Assembly (NCBI GenBank): GCA_026874595.1
Contig: CM049309.1
Span: forward strand, 30,693,033-30,757,032
From: Sipunculus nudus
Taxonomy: Eukaryota; Annelida; Sipuncula; Golfingiida; Sipunculidae
Reading direction: 5' to 3'
Length of the DNA stretch: 64,000 bases
This document shows, piece after piece, positions 13,336 to 64,000 of this stretch; position 1 is the stretch's first letter, and the number at the start of each line of letters is the position of its first letter. The position numbers and the translations under genes are program-made. Below the pieces are notes generated by a model. It worked only from the letters and a program-made list of their open reading frames with translations, was not told where the DNA came from and made no database searches.

Positions 13336-13517
13336 TCATATTTCTATTTTTCTCTGATTATTCCCTAGTTATTAGATTATTAGGTTATCCACAGTTTATA
13401 TCTTTTATTTCATAAATTGTGGATCCATATTTATGAACAGCTGTCTGGACTGCTCCGTTATGATAGAATAACATTTTAGGCCCAGTAAATTTATTTTAAA
13501 AAAAGGCCAGAGATTCG

Positions 13518-15415
13518 TTTTTAGCTCAGCTGACAATAAGTCATCTGAGCTATAGTCGTGGTCCATTGTCCGTCGTCCGTCCGTCTGTCCGTCCGTCCGT
13601 CTGTCCGTCCGTCCGTCCGTAGATGTGGCACGTTTTGAAATCGTAAGACCTAGGAATCCAAAATTCAGCATAATGTTAGATGTCCCCAAGATCTCCTACC
13701 AAGCCGAAAACTGGGTCTTTGCAACTTCGTTCCTTTGAGAAATTAAGGAAAAACCTCATTTTTTTATTTAAATCCTATTTTCACACTTCAGGACTGCCTA
13801 TCATCAAAACCACTCATCTGTTTTTCGTCATATTTACCATAAATATTCCTCTATATAGTTCCTATGTACATGCCAGAAATTAAGTCTGTAAAATATAAAT
13901 TCTTTAAGTTATGGGCCCAAACATAATGGACTTTGTAAAAAATCAGGAAAAATAATAACTCACTTAACATGAAAAATTTTGAAACTAGAGTCTATTTTCT
14001 CAAGTATATAACTATGTTTAATTAAGATTCAATTGTTTACCCAAAATTAGATCTGAATTTTGTAATTTTTTTAAGTTATTAGCATAAAAAAATCAGTAAC
14101 TTAACTTTAGCCCACTTTTGACCATGGCACGTTTTTTTCCTGTAAGCACCATTGATTAAATTTTCACAGCATGTAAACATAAATATTTAGTTTGTCTAAA
14201 TCTGAAAATAAAAGCTTGAAAATTAAGCTAGTTATTGATTTTTTTCTGTAGTCACTTGCTTTGATTACAGATGCAGGATCCCACTCCAGGTCACTGGAAG
14301 TCAGCTATGCCAGGGTTTCTGATTTGTTACAGTCACTGGGGGAGATCCCCTGCTGTGACAGGTGTACAGTTATTCTCATATCACCACCCCAATCACCCCC
14401 CCCCCCCCAGCAAACCCAACCCACCAAGTGTTATGCAGTAATTGTTATTGTTTTCACTGTATCTCCTTAATTGTAATGCTGTTTCCACTCCGATATGCAA
14501 AAACTTACCTTGAAAAAATAATTCAAGGTGTAATCCAGAAGATGCAATGTTGTGTAATGTAGCATTTTTAAAGAAATCAATTTTCTTTTTAATGATTTTA
14601 ACAAATATAAATGAACCCATCAGTATGCTTAAATTATTATAAAATATGAAGCACATTATGGATAAATAAAGACACAATTAAAAATTGTGAAATCTAAATC
14701 AAGTATTATTTTTAGATATTTATTGTTTTGCAGATTTAAAAGATATATTTTTGTGGTAAAAAATAAATAAACATTTGTATGCATGATGTGGTGTTATCTG
14801 ACAAGATTGAGATTTATGATGATGCAATTGAGAATTATGAATCAACTTTTATATTCAGATATATATGTTAATTTGAAATTTATAGAAATATAAACTTTAA
14901 TTAGAAAATAATTGATGTGATAAAAAAATCAGGATTTAATACAAACATTTGTTCATTATTTTCCTGCCTCAGCAGAATTTGAGATCAGGCTTTGTTTGTC
15001 CTGTTTTATGTTGTTAATTAGCTATATTTCAACTGTATACATTTCATAAAAAAAATATACATATATATTTAATAATATATATTATACAAAAAAATAGATT
15101 CAATTGAACAAATGTGTAAACAACTGAAATGTCAACAGTTAATCGAAAAATCAACTAATGATCATGGTAATAGTACAGATCATTTGTTCACAAACTGCTC
15201 ACATGCTTTAGTTTCAACATTAGGAAACACATGGTCAGGTCACAAAATATTTTTTGCAACAATTTCTTGCTCATCAATACAAACCAATCATATAAACCAA
15301 CCATGGCCTTTATTACCTCTTCCTCTTACACTTTATCTCCATTAGATATTATTTTAGATTTTTACCTTCAAGGTTAACGTCAGCTGAGCACAGTGACCCA
15401 TAGGTCCCTTGTTTT
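13518..15415 (+). mobile_element. Family A element A1, full length
   Basis: 5' hairpin at the TTTTTAGCTCAGCTGAC end, then (GTCC)n at about 13566-13620. The 3' end is GTCAGCTGAGCACAGTGACC, CATAGGTCCCTTGTTTT. Near identical in length and text to A2 (34682). It lacks the 336-bp unit type of A3-A5, so A1 and A2 form a subfamily. Short open frames inside are chance. Confidence 0.83.
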
Positions 15416-15424
15416 TTTTATGGC

Positions 15425-15530
15425 TGGCGTTGGGGCCGATCGTGCAAAATATTTTCGGCTGATGTTCGAACTCACGATCTGTGATCTTCTGTGGCCTGCT
15501 TGCTGCCTAAGCGCCTTGGCCGGTAAAACG
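15425..15530 (-). repeat. tRNA-like SINE head, minus strand
   Basis: On the minus strand a box A-like GGCCAAGGCGCTTAGG (15505-15520) is followed by box B-like GTGAGTTCGAACATC (about 15460-15474). It adjoins the 3' end of A1. No acceptor stem closes, so not a tRNA gene. 15531-15970 shows nothing else. Confidence 0.5.
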
Positions 15531-15971
15531 CTAAGTTTTTCTCAAGACATGAAAATCTATCACTTTGGCACTAGGATTACATTTAATAGATGATATTTTT
15601 TTTATAAAGTTATAAATTAAGATGCCCATTTCATTATTGTCTTCAACATGTTACAATTTATGTGCATGTCTTAGTTTATATCCTTATTGTAAAGAAATGT
15701 AAATATTAATACATTAACTCACCACCACAGGCGCTTGACACAATGTCAACAAACGGTTATTTAGATAATATTATCGTTTGTCTAGACAACAGATCTCTAT
15801 CTTACCAATTTTTTTTAGACATTTAGCCGATATTTTGCCTTTTCGAGGCACTAACGTGGCAAAGGATCCCTGTGTATGGTAGTAGTGACGTCATTTTATT
15901 GGAGTGCCACGCACGATTACGAGTTTGCCCGGCAACGGCAAATAAACCGCTCGGGGACCGATCCGAAAAAG

Positions 15972-15974
<3 letters not shown>

Positions 15975-16019
<45 letters not shown>

Positions 16020-16150
16020 CATTTCTGAATTCTCCGGGTGCTGGCTTAAGACAGTCAATGAACACAAAAAGAAGAGAGACATCAACGCCAACATTTCAAA
16101 CAATTGTTTGAAATGTTGGCGTTGATGTCTCTCTTCTTTTTGTGTTCATT

Positions 16151-16231
<81 letters not shown>

Positions 16232-16444
16232 TAAAACTTTCTTGGGGAGGATGTCCAGAATTGTCAGATATGACAAAGGTTTCCCACAAAGGACGATATG
16301 TCCAGAATTGTCAGAAATGTCAAAGGTTTCCTTCGAGTAACACTTTCCTATAGGGAGGACTTTATGTCCAGAATTGTCAGATATGTCAAATTTAGGTTTC
16401 CTGCAAATGACGATATGTCCAGAATCGACATATGTGGAATGTTT

Positions 16445-16510
<66 letters not shown>
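15975..16510. repeat. (TA)n tracts flanking a palindrome and a short tandem repeat
   Basis: (TA)n at 15975-16018, 16154-16228 and 16446-16510. Between the last two, ATGTCCAGAATTGTCAG recurs at 16251, 16298 and 16363, with a decayed copy at 16414. Frames of alternating Ile-Tyr are artefacts. Confidence 0.9.
16054..16153. repeat. Perfect 100-bp palindrome
   Basis: Two 50-bp arms with no spacer, centred between 16103 and 16104 (AACAATTGTT). The arm starts GTCAATGAACACAAAAAGAA. It is bordered on the right by (TA)n. Could form a cruciform, or be a fold-back insertion or an assembly product. Confidence 0.93.
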
Positions 16511-16513
<3 letters not shown>

Positions 16514-18413
16514 GCGTATGTGTGTATTATAAACGAATAAACTTAGCAGATCATCAAACCTGCATGTACGTCCCGAGGCAGCGGAAATATAATAACGGCT
16601 TACGCTCCGATATAGAACGATAATGCTTTGTGGAAAGAGCGTATCAGGGGCGGATTTAGGAAAAGGAGGTGTCGTGCCCGGGAAAACTTATTCTGAAACC
16701 CTTCAAAAAATGGTTTTGGCGGATAAAAAAAGGGGAGGGGTCTCAAACCCCCCCCCCACCCCACCCCGAATACGCATTGCGTATCCATACTGTAGTAGAA
16801 ATGTATAATTTACAAGGTAGATATTAAATGAAAATTACAAAGTGTTCACAGTTTATCAGCATTGATAAAAACATTGTACTTATTTAGATAATCGGTATAG
16901 ATGTATAAATCTATACCGATCCTAGTTCTCAACAGAATTTTATATGCTAAAACCTCATAAAGCTAAAAGTGCACTCGTACTTTCCTCCTCTCTTTATTTT
17001 TACACATATTTGATCGTAATTTTAGAGAGTTCTGTATCACACTTTCAGTTCACAATCCATATATTTTATAATAACCATTACACTGCAATACGTGATACAT
17101 GTTATATGTTCTCTGACACGATAGCGATCTCGTTCTGAGCCACTGCATCGCGGTAAAATCATGTGTCGCTTAAAGAAAAACCAAGTGGCCTTCTGGGAGC
17201 CCATGTCATATTTTTTTTTAAAGTAATAGCAACGATAGAAATAAGTTATGTAAGTGACAACTGAATATATATTTCCCATTCAATATGGCAATAACTTTTT
17301 TCTGGGAATCATTGACTATGAGATCTTAGTTGATGACACAATTTCTACATGCAGTGCTGTTGCTCTGTATAACAATCTAGCGATTTACGACTTCATTAAA
17401 TACACATCTCCCTCAGGGCTTTTCTAAAAAAAAAAGGATCCCTCATGTAGACCCCATAGTTGCATATAATGTATAACATGAAATAATCCAATACGTGCAA
17501 TGATTATAACTGCGGCGTTAATTAAGAACACTTTAGGCTAGTCCAACAGGTGGTCTTATATAGCAGGTTTCATTGTACATATGCGGTCACTTGAGAACTG
17601 GTACAGGTACATGCATGCCCTATACTAGGCCTATATTTCGTTGACCTCAAACCTGACACATATCTCAGAGTGCATAATACGGCACATTGTCCTGAAATTG
17701 TGCATGTCAAATATTGTCCATAAACGATTGGTCTTGGATGGTTTTATCTTATTTACAAAACTGTTTGAACCATCTATATATATACAGTTGTTTCTGCGTG
17801 GTGTCAATTTGTGAATTTGTTTTGTTTGAAAATCACACTGTGTGATTTGACCATGATGGGTTGCCATGACAATTTGCCTGCCCATATACATATCTTGGAT
17901 AGCTTTCTTGTACATAGGACTGGTTGTGCCACCTACAATCTTTTTGCGTGGTGTCCATCCGTGCGTCAATTTCGGAGTAAAAGTCGCACATTTCTCATAT
18001 TCTCACTTATCTTAGTTACCAGTATCTTCCGAACATGATCAAAGGTACAGCTTTTACTTGTAGCATGTCAATAGCTAAGGGTCATTGCACAATTAAAATC
18101 TATCAATTTAAAAGGTGGCATTTCCACAGTAAGTCTTAATTAGAAGATTTAGGGCTCGCACTTCATAGAGACAACCCACGCCTCACTTAGTCAATTTTTT
18201 TTTTTTTGATTCGGGGGAAAAAATACGTGGCTTCTTCACTGTCCTTATTTCAAGCAATACTATTTCAGTTTTAACAATTGTAGTAGCTATATTTAACATA
18301 AAATGTAGACAAACTAGACCTACACATTATGACCAAGATGACCATGGTAAAGATAATTTAATTTGTCCACTCCGCGGTTTTGGTTTATAACTGATGACAT
18401 CTCAGATGGTCAG
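16511..18413. other. Intergenic, no gene recognised
   Basis: 16646-16790 has CAGGGGCGGATTTAGGA and poly-C, like the end of a decayed DNA transposon, without a partner end. 16891-16920 is a perfect 12-bp stem ATCGGTATAGAT with a 6-nt loop. 17880-17960 resembles the interior of family B. The rest holds nothing I can name. Confidence 0.5.
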
Positions 18414-18414
18414 A

Positions 18415-18462
<48 letters not shown>
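18414..18462. repeat. (TC)n microsatellite
   Basis: Uninterrupted TC run directly left of the hAT-like element; it resumes on the right at 21194. Confidence 0.95.
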
Positions 18463-18464
<2 letters not shown>

Positions 18465-21190
18465 GCGGCGTACCTAGCCTCATTGCCGCCCGGGGCGGTC
18501 TTAGAAATTGCCGCCCCTCTAACAAAACATTACAAAACTGATAACAAACGACAATTATATGGATTCACTGGCAAGGATTCTTCCGCCACATATTAAAGAG
18601 CAGACATCTCTTTGCTAAAGTAAATCAAAAGATCGCTCGAAGCTCAAACATGTATATTTCATTATGAAGTGAACAGAAAGGAATAAAACGAATAAATTGT
18701 AACTATTAACAAACTACACTGCAGGATAAACATATAATGTGGGAAATTGATCTTTCATCATTCATGTAAACACGATTCATGATAACTTTAAACTCAACTT
18801 GGGAAAAAAACTTTATTTGGTGAGTGTTATTCCATTCTTGACGCATACAAATACTTTGTCACATCTATAATTCCACCTCTTGTTATCGCATATGACATCA
18901 GGTACACCTAAAAGAGCTATTGAGATATGCATGGTACTGCTGCATGCAAGTCATTTAGTCTGTACTAAAACAGCGTAATTCATGAGTTAAGCATACATGT
19001 AGGCAGGGCATGCTTATTTTTTTTCACATAAAAAATCCAATGTTTGGATAAACTGACTTTGTTTAATTAAAATATCTTCAGAGTTAAAACATACTATAAT
19101 TCAAAATCATTTTAGAATTATAGTGATTATGCACTTTGCGAGGTTTTATTTATAAACTTATGACTATTTGTTATTTAATAAAGTATTTAAATAAATTTCA
19201 AGTAATGATATTATTTAAATATATGTTATAATTTAATTTCAAATGATTTGTCACAATATACAACAATTGTCTGTAGGTAGTGGATAATGAAACTGTTAAT
19301 AACAGAATTGACAGTACAGGTAAATATATCTTTAATTTAAGTTTTGAACTCTAAAAGTTAAAACTGATACTTGAAACGTATATTGAACATGTGACTAAGC
19401 GGCCAGGGGGATTCATTTCGCCGGACAGTTATAATAGAATTATATTTTAAAGTTAAAATAATTCCTATATAGGTCTGGGTGTTTATTGTTTTCTTTTTTC
19501 ATATTACATAAAAGATAATGCAGGTCATATTGGTTAATCAAAAGACACAGGCATTTAGGTAGTACTCATTATATACACGATAGTGTAAACGTCTGTATTT
19601 TAACGAGACTGATGTTAGAGTATGAAGGATCATGGAAAAGGGGCATTTCAGGTTGTTTCAGGCTGTTTAAATATCCTGGAATTTCAGGAATTCAAGGGTT
19701 CAAGAATGGAATTTCTTAATACTTTCCAAGAAAAGAGCAACACAATTCGACAAAATATTTTCGCACAACATGTACGACAGACACCCCACCCCCACTACCT
19801 GGTGCCATTGGTCTTCTGGCAGGGTTTTCCCCTGGTGATTATCAGATGCTGCTAGGGATTTCTGTAAACGACGACCGCCCTGAAATGCAGGCTTTTTGCA
19901 TGATTGGTCAGTTTATCGATGGCGTTCTGACATTGCAAGACCACAGATCTAACAAAGAATAGCTACAGATATGCATTTCTTGCCTTTTATTTAGAGATCG
20001 TCCGCAAATAATTTTGTTGGTTCCACCGCCAAATTTTTAATCTCTGAAATTCTTGAAAAGGGACAAAAAGGCCAAATTTGAACTTTTTGAGGAATCCCTT
20101 CTGCCACTGATTATACTAAATCCCAGAAATGCCGCCCCACAAATGTACAATTCGTTCGCTAATCATTCTGTAGGTTCTACTGTCCAGTTTATAATCCCTG
20201 GAATACTTGAACATTGGACAAAAAGGCCAAATTTGTAATTTTTGTGGAACTCCTTATGCCACTGATTAAACTAAATCCCAGAAATGCCCCCCCAAACAAA
20301 AAAAAATAAAGTGTGCGAAACGTTCGCTAATCATTTGGTAGGTTCCACTGTCCAGTTTATAATCCCTGGAACTTGAACATGGGACAAAAAGTCCAAATTT
20401 GTACTTTTTGTGGAACTCCTTATGCCACTGATTAAACTAAATCCCAGAAATGCCCCCCCCCCCCAAAAAAAAAAAAAATAAAGTGTGCGAAACGTTCGCT
20501 AATCATTTGGTAGGTTCCACTGTCCAGTTTATAATCCCTGGAATCTTGAACATGGGACAAAAAGTCCATATTTGTACTTTTTGTGGAACTCCTTATGCCA
20601 CTGATTAAACTAAATCCCAGAAATGCCGCCCCCCCCCCCCCCCCCCCCCACCAAAGAAAAAGGGCGCAGAACGTTCGCTTATACATTGGTAAGTTCCACT
20701 GTCAAGTTTATAATCCCTGGAATCTTGAACATGAGACTAAAAGGTCAAATTTGTAATTTTTGTGGAACTCCTGACGTCACTGATTATACTAAATCCCAGA
20801 AATGCGGCCCCCAAAAATGTGCAAATCGTTCGCTAATCATTTGGTAGGTTCTACTGTCCAGTTTATAATCCCTGGAATACTTGAACATGGGACAAAAAGT
20901 CCAAATTTGTACTTTTTGTGGATCTCCTTGAGCCACCGATTAAACTAAATCCCAGAAATGCCGCCCTAAAAATGTGCAAATCGTTCGCTAATCATTTGGT
21001 AGGTTAAAAATGTCCAGTTTATAATCCCTGAAATACTTGAACATTGGACAAAAAGATCAAATTTGTACTTTTTGTGGAACTCCTTGTGCCACTCATTATA
21101 CTAATTCCCCGAAATGCCGCCCCCCCCCCCCCCCAAAAAAAATGTGCCGCCCGGGGCGGATCGCCCCTGCCGCCCCCCTTAGGTACGCCA

Positions 21191-21193
<3 letters not shown>
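18463..21193. mobile_element. hAT-like non-autonomous DNA transposon
   Basis: 2731 bp with terminal inverted repeats: left CAGCGGCGTACCTAG, right (reverse complement) CAGTGGCGTACCTAA, 13 of 15 matching, then a shared GCCGCCCGGGGCGG core. TC repeats flank both ends, compatible with an 8-bp TCTCTCTC target duplication, though the microsatellite makes this uninformative. The terminus style fits hAT. No transposase. Its right half (about 19990-21140) is a tandem repeat; 18600-19990 is AT-rich and featureless. Confidence 0.75.
19990..21140. repeat. ~165-bp tandem repeat inside the hAT-like element
   Basis: About seven units of 155-175 bp, each with GTAGGTTCCACTGTCCAGTT, TATAATCCCTGGAA, TTGTACTTTTTGTGGAACTC and AAATCCCAGAAATGCCGCCC. 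Marker positions near 20170, 20339, 20510, 20684, 20845 and 20999. Variable poly-C tracts follow GCCGCC in each unit. Confidence 0.88.
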
Positions 21194-21250
<57 letters not shown>

Positions 21251-21353
21251 GGGTGTGTGTGTTGTGTGAGTGTGTGTGTGTGTTTTTGTGTGCGTGTTAA
21301 ATATGTGCGTGTGTGTTATATCAAGGGGCATCTCACACCCTGCATGAAATAGC

Positions 21354-21436
<83 letters not shown>
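21194..21436. repeat. (TC)n, (TA)n and (GT)n microsatellites
   Basis: TC from 21194 to about 21230, TA to 21250, GT-rich to about 21315, then (TA)n at 21355-21436. 21437-21726, between this and the promoter, has nothing I recognise. Confidence 0.93.
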
Positions 21437-21440
<4 letters not shown>

Positions 21441-21726
21441 GCTCACGCGGCTCTCAACCCCCCAACCCACAAGGGTCAATGTGTAAAATCACCAAAATTT
21501 ATGTTTAATCATAAAACAAAAATTAACCCACAGGTCAGTTAATGGAATATGGAATACTCAAATGGAAGTTTAGAGTATTATTATCGGCGTGGGTTCCGTG
21601 AAACTTTAACCGTGCAGGCTTTTACTTAACCAATTTCGGTTTTCACTGAGGGTGCATTTTATTTTTAGAAACGCGTGTATCTCAAATTTTATTGAATATA
21701 CCGATAATTAATTTATACATGGATCA

Positions 21727-22350
21727 CACGTGGTTGCATTCATGTTTACTTCTGCGCACGTGTGCTCACACGAGTGCGGTTGTTAGTTGAAATCAGTAAC
21801 CTTGTGATAGGGGAGGAGGAAGGACTAAACTGGATGAATAAATCAAGTTTAATGCGCCACGTTAAAAGAACTTTATCAAAACATCCATGGACTGAAATCC
21901 CCAAATCCAGGGTTGTAAATATATGGGACTTCTTTAGGTTTGCTAGAAAATATACGGACTATATCTTGTGGCAGAGCACCACAGCTACCATATTGGTCCA
22001 TAATCAGGCGATGTTGCGCTGCCACGGCACCAGTGCAGCTATCGAGGCGGTGGAGACCAGCTAGAGCTGGTTGAGGTGATTGACAATCAACTCATAACAC
22101 TGCTGCACTGAGCACGTGTATAAACAACAGTCGACGTCACGTGGGTGGTAACCTTTTCTGGCGTCCTGATTGGCTGACGGAGCGGATAAAGACGACCAAG
22201 CCCCCACCATTTAAATACACCCGGGCGGCCTCGACCGACATTTCCTTCCGTGGGCTCTGCGATGTAAACAACCTGATTGAGGTTGGTTAAACACTGTGTG
22301 GACTTCCATTATTTTTGTTGTTTTGTTTATATAGTGAAAATTTGAACACA
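21727..22350 (+). promoter_or_regulatory. GLDC promoter and 5' UTR
   Basis: CACGTG E-boxes lie at 21727-21732, 21757-21762, 22113-22118 and 22138-22143. The last overlaps a CRE-like GACGTCAC. An inverted CCAAT box (CTGATTGGCT) is at 22166-22175. A TATA-like ATTTAAATAC is at 22209-22218, about 35 bp further on. This spacing predicts a start near 22240, at a pyrimidine-rich TTTCCTTCC, and a 5' UTR of about 110 nt. An ATG followed at once by TAA is at 22262-22267. The start site is inferred; no transcript was seen. GC content rises here compared with the flanks. Confidence 0.6.
22262..22267 (+). promoter_or_regulatory. Start-stop upstream ORF (ATGTAA) in the predicted 5' UTR
   Basis: ATG directly followed by TAA, 84 bp before the GLDC start. 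If transcription begins near 22240 this is a minimal start-stop uORF, a type known to stall initiation in some stress-regulated genes. It depends wholly on the inferred start site. Confidence 0.4.
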
Positions 22351-63681
<41,331 letters not shown>

Positions 63682-64000
63682 GTAAATCTTCCTTCCTCAG
63701 TTTATAGCCATGTCACTGGAGGAGGAATTTCATTGTGAATAACAAAAAAAAAACCCCACAGATATCAGCAGCTTTTTATGCCACCAGCACTTTTCTTCCA
63801 TTTCAATGTCTGCTATAAAGATCTGGGAATCCCAGATATGTAGGGTATGTAATCTTGTAGTAATTACCAGAAATTTTAGAATATGGTGACATGCTGCTTT
63901 AAATACTAGTCTGTAGTTGAAATAATGGAAGCCCAGAGGACATCTGTAAATCAGTTGTACATTTTCTAGAAAGGAGGGATTAGTAGGTTGTATTAGGTAT
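63682..64000 (+). other. GLDC intron 22, start only
   Basis: Donor gtaaat. 319 bp of intron with no feature recognised; the next exon is outside the window. Confidence 0.85.

Noticed and set aside
15823-16540. Ile-Tyr repeat proteins on both strands
   Set aside because: Translations of (TA)n tracts.
16646-16790. A second hAT element starting CAGGGGCGGATTTAGG
   Set aside because: Only one end is visible; no inverted partner found nearby. A similar lone end, CAGTGGCGGATACAG, lies at 5039.
16891-16920. microRNA hairpin
   Set aside because: The stem is only 12 bp with a 6-nt loop, too short for a precursor.
21762-22064. Open frame of about 100 codons just upstream of GLDC
   Set aside because: It needs a GTG start, has no recognised domain and overlaps the promoter E-box region. 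It could be non-coding leader of another transcript, but nothing supports a protein.
22315-22350. N-terminal extension of GLDC from an upstream in-frame TTG
   Set aside because: No ATG; TTG initiation is not expected in animal nuclear genes. The ATG at 22351 is preferred.

Overview
This is animal nuclear DNA: AT-rich, with GT-AG introns, long microsatellites, minisatellites and several families of interspersed repeats. It holds one recognisable gene, on the + strand: GLDC, the mitochondrial P protein of the glycine cleavage system (glycine decarboxylase). A mollusc, most likely a bivalve, is my best guess. That rests on repeats that begin near TTTTAGCTCAGCTGAC or TTTTAGCGAACCTGTG, carry a GTCC/GTCT stretch and end near CTTGTTTT, a style I associate with bivalve genomes. 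This is recall, not a database match.

Layout. 1-2900: AT-rich sequence with short duplications and a degenerate ~360-bp tandem repeat built around an ACCTGTRCAGGT palindrome. 2903-15415: almost all repeats. The core is a three-level nest: element C1 is split by element A4, which is itself split by two B elements. Elements C2 and A1 follow. 15415-18462: a tRNA-like fragment, three (TA)n tracts and a perfect 100-bp palindrome. 18463-21193: a hAT-like element of 2.73 kb inserted in a (TC)n microsatellite. 21440-22350: GLDC promoter and 5' UTR, with four CACGTG boxes, an inverted CCAAT box, a TATA-like box and a start-stop ATGTAA. 22351-64000: GLDC exons 1-22 and their introns.

The 22 exons join without a frame error into 951 codons. 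The joined protein runs from a basic N-terminus to the NPLK motif. By comparison with my memory of the human protein (about 1020 residues), only the last 70-80 residues lie beyond the window. The PLP-binding lysine (codon 761) is in exon 18. GLDC works with the H, T and L proteins (GCSH, AMT, DLD) to split glycine into CO2, ammonia and a one-carbon unit on tetrahydrofolate. None of those partner genes is in the window.

The most notable structures are around the gene. A 1549-bp tandem duplication has copied the 3' part of the catalytic-lysine exon without its acceptor. The donor region of exon 14 is repeated three times. A 34-bp minisatellite in intron 21 looks seeded by the donor region of exon 21. 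Five repeat families (A-E) share one Helentron-like architecture. I found no second protein-coding gene, no CRISPR array and no prokaryotic feature. The long reading frames in the minisatellite arrays exist because the unit lengths are multiples of three.
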